NCBI GenBank assembly: GCA_016765255.1
Contig: JAESQI010000353.1
Coordinates: 1 to 8,942 of the forward strand
From: Robiginitomaculum sp.
GTDB lineage: Bacteria; Pseudomonadota; Alphaproteobacteria; Caulobacterales; Maricaulaceae
Reading direction: 5' to 3'
DNA: 8,942 nt
Under the pieces are notes generated by a model that saw nothing but the letters and a program-made list of their open reading frames with translations, was not told the DNA's origin and did not search any database. The position numbers and the translations under genes are program-made. This document shows positions 7,100 to 8,942 of the stretch, piece after piece. The first letter of the stretch is position 1, and each line of letters starts with the position of its first letter.

Positions 7100-8524
7100 T
7101 TATTCCTCATTATTCTTATAAAAAATATCCAGACAATCCTGAATACGGGCCAGCGTTTCGGGCTTGCCAAGTAAGTCTAAAACCAATGCCAAATCCGGTG
7201 AAGGTGCGCCTCCAGTAAGGCAGGCCCTTAAAGGTGGCCCAATTTTTCCAAACCCAATACCCTCATCTTCTATATAAGACGTAAGGAGCTCTTGGATGAT
7301 TTTATGGTTCCATTGTTCCTCTAATACCCCAGATAGTAAAATAAGTAAATCGTCAAGGCGGGGTTTAGCGTCTGGTTTCAAAGTTTTTTTTGCTTTTCCA
7401 GTCAGAGGAATAGGGCGTGAACGCGTTACGAAATAGGCTTGGTCGGCAAGGTCAATGAGCGTTTTGGCCCTGCCAACTATATAGGGCAATGCAGTTTGCA
7501 AACGTGAATGTTGTTCTTTGCTCAATGGCCCTTGGTTTTTTGCCTCGAAAAATGTTTGCCCATATTTCCAAATTGCGTATATGGGGGTGTTTGCAAGATG
7601 TTGCCCATTCACATAAGCCATTTTGTCAAAATCCAGTCTTGCGGGTGCTTTGTTAATGCCAGACAGGGAAAAAACATCTATTGCCTGTTGGTCTGTAAAA
7701 ATTTCCATATCCCCATGGGCCCACCCCAATCTTGTCAGGTAGTTTCGTAGTCCAGATGGTAAATATCCCATGTCCGCATAGGCATCGACACCAAGGGCGC
7801 CGTGCCGTTTGGAGAGTTTTTTTCCGTCTGGCCCAAAGATAAGAGGAATGTGAGCGAAATCTGGTACGTCCCAACCTAAGGCTTCGTAAATTAATTTTTG
7901 GCGTCCGCCATTGACCAAATGATCGTCACCGCGAATGATATGAGTCACACCCATATCATGATCATCTACAACAACGGCAAGCATATATACGGGCGTACCG
8001 TCAGCCCTTAAAAGAACCAAATCATCAAAATCTTTGTTATTCCATTTTACCAATCCTTGAACTTGATCTTCTAGGGTCGTTTCCCCGTCGGGCACGCGAA
8101 AACGGATGACGAATGGGCATTCATCTGGTGGTGATTTCCCGTCTCGGTAGGGGGAGCGAAATGCCCGACCTGCATCTCGGGAACTTTGCCGCTCAACGGC
8201 TTGTTGTTCGGGGGTGAGGTAACACGGGTAGGCATGTCCCGCTTTAATAAGATCAAGCACAATTTTTTTATGCCGCGCTTCATTTTGGCTTTGATAAACA
8301 ATATCACCGTCATGATGAAGTCCAAGCCAATCCATCCCGTCGAGTATCGCTTGCGTAGCAGCCTCAGTGGAGCGCTTTTTGTCGGTATCTTCGACACGCA
8401 GGCGAAAATCTCCATCGTGATGTTTGGCAAAGTAATAACTAAACAAAGCGGTGCGCGCTCCACCAATATGGAGAAATCCTGTTGGGGAGGGCGCAAAACG
8501 TGTTACAACTTTGGCGTGGAGCAT
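7100..8524 (-). CDS. gltX: Glutamyl-tRNA synthetase (class I)
   Basis: The enzyme charges tRNA-Glu with glutamate; in bacteria lacking GlnRS a copy may also mischarge tRNA-Gln. The 474-residue product has the class I HIGH-type motif within FAPSPTGFLHIGGARTAL (10-27, HIGG at 19-22) and the KMSKS-type motif GKKLSKRHG (234-242). RVEDTD (43-48) and IIRGDDHLVNG (196-206) are the conserved amino-acid and ATP pocket segments. The C-terminal anticodon-binding part ends in IGFGKIGPPLRACLTGG (423-439). A zinc-site C-x-C pair as in E. coli is not present; the region reads YPCYLTP (99-105) with a single cysteine, as expected for the zinc-free subgroup. Many alphaproteobacteria carry two gltX copies, and I cannot tell from sequence alone which specificity this one has. 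The start at 8524 has AAGG 6 bases upstream. gltA follows 6 bases after the stop. Confidence 0.95.
   Translation of the reverse strand: MLHAKVVTRFAPSPTGFLHIGGARTALFSYYFAKHHDGDFRLRVEDTDKKRSTEAATQAILDGMDWLGLHHDGDIVYQSQNEARHKKIVLDLIKAGHAYPCYLTPEQQAVERQSSRDAGRAFRSPYRDGKSPPDECPFVIRFRVPDGETTLEDQVQGLVKWNNKDFDDLVLLRADGTPVYMLAVVVDDHDMGVTHIIRGDDHLVNGGRQKLIYEALGWDVPDFAHIPLIFGPDGKKLSKRHGALGVDAYADMGYLPSGLRNYLTRLGWAHGDMEIFTDQQAIDVFSLSGINKAPARLDFDKMAYVNGQHLANTPIYAIWKYGQTFFEAKNQGPLSKEQHSRLQTALPYIVGRAKTLIDLADQAYFVTRSRPIPLTGKAKKTLKPDAKPRLDDLLILLSGVLEEQWNHKIIQELLTSYIEDEGIGFGKIGPPLRACLTGGAPSPDLALVLDLLGKPETLARIQDCLDIFYKNNEE
7103..7108 (-). promoter_or_regulatory. Ribosome binding site of gltA within the gltX 3' end
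   Basis: On the minus strand the sequence reads GAGGAA, formed by the last two glutamate codons of gltX, about 9 bases before the gltA ATG. This placement supports the gltA start and suggests coupled translation of the pair. Confidence 0.75.
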
Positions 8525-8589
8525 GGCAAACCTTAAAATTGGTGAATGTGCCCATAAAGGACGTTCTTACCATAACATAAGGACGATAG
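8525..8589. promoter_or_regulatory. Divergent gltX/comEC spacer, expected to hold both promoters
   Basis: The 65 bases lie between two divergent starts, so promoters for gltX-gltA (minus) and comEC (plus) are expected here or just inside the coding ends. I do not see a well-matched -35/-10 pair on either strand. It holds both ribosome binding sites: AAGG for gltX (complement of 8531-8534) and AAGGA for comEC (8579-8583). It also has two near-identical runs, CATAAAGGACG (8553-8563) and CATAAGGACG (8576-8585). No alphaproteobacterial LexA box (GTTC-N7-GTTC) is complete: one GTTC half is present at 8563-8566 with no partner at the right distance. Confidence 0.5.
8579..8583 (+). promoter_or_regulatory. 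Ribosome binding site of comEC
   Basis: AAGGA with a 6-base spacer before ATG 8590 is the strongest ribosome binding site in the window and fixes the comEC start. An in-frame TAG at 8587-8589 directly before the ATG rules out any upstream start. Confidence 0.8.
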
Positions 8590-8942
8590 ATGACGCAAAG
8601 GCTAACGCGCATAAATGCTGGAGGTGTGCACATTTTTTTTCGCCGTGTAGATAACCCTGATCGTGATCATTCTGGTGTCTCTCAGAGTGGTGACGAAAAT
8701 GGCTTGCTTGACCGCAATAAACCTTTGTTAGGGTTTATGAAGTTTGAGTGGTGTTTGCTGGCTTTTTCAATTGGTATTTGCATTTATTTTGCTTGGCCGA
8801 GTGAAGTTATTTGGTGGTCAGGCATGCTCATGCTTGCGGGGGTTTCCTTTACGTATTTTTTCGCGCCAACAGATACGCATTTGCGGGATTATCTTTTGCT
8901 TGCATTATGTCTTGTTGCTGGGTTTAGCCGTAGTGTTTTGCA
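8590..8942 (+). CDS. comEC: ComEC/Rec2-family DNA-uptake channel, N-terminal part (3' end outside window)
   Basis: ComEC is the inner-membrane channel that passes single-stranded DNA into the cytoplasm during natural transformation. Only the first 117 codons are visible and the frame stays open to the right edge. A hydrophilic, charged leader (residues 1-48, with RRVDNPDRDH and a serine/aspartate-rich stretch) is followed by a probable membrane segment FEWCLLAFSIGICIYFAWP (52-70). A second hydrophobic stretch lies at about 73-92 (VIWWSGMLMLAGVSF and on) and a third at about 101-112 before GFSR. The pattern, with WCLLAFSIGICIYFAWPSE matching the LPVALGxGIxLYFALPxEP type of N-terminus, is that of the DUF4131 region of alphaproteobacterial ComEC. 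The diagnostic competence and metallo-beta-lactamase-like domains lie beyond the window. The position beside gltX agrees, since comEC is often found there in this class, commonly with lexA further on. It could instead be another polytopic membrane protein, but I consider that less likely. Confidence 0.75.
   Translation, partial: MTQRLTRINAGGVHIFFRRVDNPDRDHSGVSQSGDENGLLDRNKPLLGFMKFEWCLLAFSIGICIYFAWPSEVIWWSGMLMLAGVSFTYFFAPTDTHLRDYLLLALCLVAGFSRSVL

Noticed and set aside
8531..8560. CCTT/AAGG inverted repeat that could hide the gltX ribosome binding site.
   Set aside because: Only 4 consecutive pairs with a loop above 20 bases, too weak to be a credible riboregulator.
1..8942. Search by eye for CRISPR repeats, tRNA or rRNA genes, insertion sequences, phage or toxin-antitoxin genes.
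   Set aside because: Coding genes of recognised housekeeping families fill the window with at most 65 bases between them, and no repeated or RNA-like structure was seen.

Overview
The window is a chromosomal housekeeping segment of a Gram-negative alphaproteobacterium. LpxB carries a run seen in this class (IDSWGFT, then APQVWA, then HAFDAP), and the Lpx step 4 enzyme is LpxI, not LpxH. The gene order bamA-ompH-lpxD-fabZ-lpxA-lpxI-lpxB next to gltA, gltX and comEC is also typical. Several proteins (LpxI, LpxB, citrate synthase) recall Caulobacter or Hyphomonas/Maricaulis relatives, but base composition is only moderate (32% and 47% G+C in two sequence rows counted by hand), so a lower-GC, perhaps marine member of that branch is a reasonable guess. 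This placement rests on recalled sequences, not on a search.

Layout. From 1 to 5792 the plus strand carries a tightly packed envelope operon: the 3' part of bamA (outer-membrane protein insertase), ompH/skp (periplasmic chaperone), lpxD, fabZ, lpxA, lpxI and lpxB. Junctions are a 1-base gap (bamA/ompH), 59 bases (ompH/lpxD), an 8-base overlap (lpxD/fabZ, with the start chosen here), 41 bases (fabZ/lpxA), a 1-base gap (lpxA/lpxI) and a 4-base ATGA overlap (lpxI/lpxB). From 5789 to 8524 the minus strand carries gltX followed 6 bases later by gltA. lpxB and gltA meet tail to tail and their stop codons overlap. A 65-base divergent spacer (8525-8589) separates gltX from the 5' end of comEC, which runs off the right edge on the plus strand.

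How the genes work together. LpxA, LpxD, LpxI and LpxB are steps 1, 3, 4 and 5 of lipid A synthesis; step 2 (LpxC) is not in the window. FabZ acts on the 3-hydroxyacyl-ACP pool that LpxA and LpxD draw on. BamA and OmpH/Skp supply the proteins of the same outer membrane. GltX (glutamyl-tRNA synthetase) and GltA (citrate synthase) form a separate two-gene minus-strand unit in central metabolism and translation. ComEC is a DNA-uptake channel.

I found no mobile element, CRISPR array, RNA gene, riboswitch or convincing terminator, and no uncharacterised system. No gene-free stretch exceeds 65 bases. The points that deserve a second look are residue-level departures in otherwise standard enzymes (LpxB, citrate synthase, BamA) and the terminator-free convergent junction.
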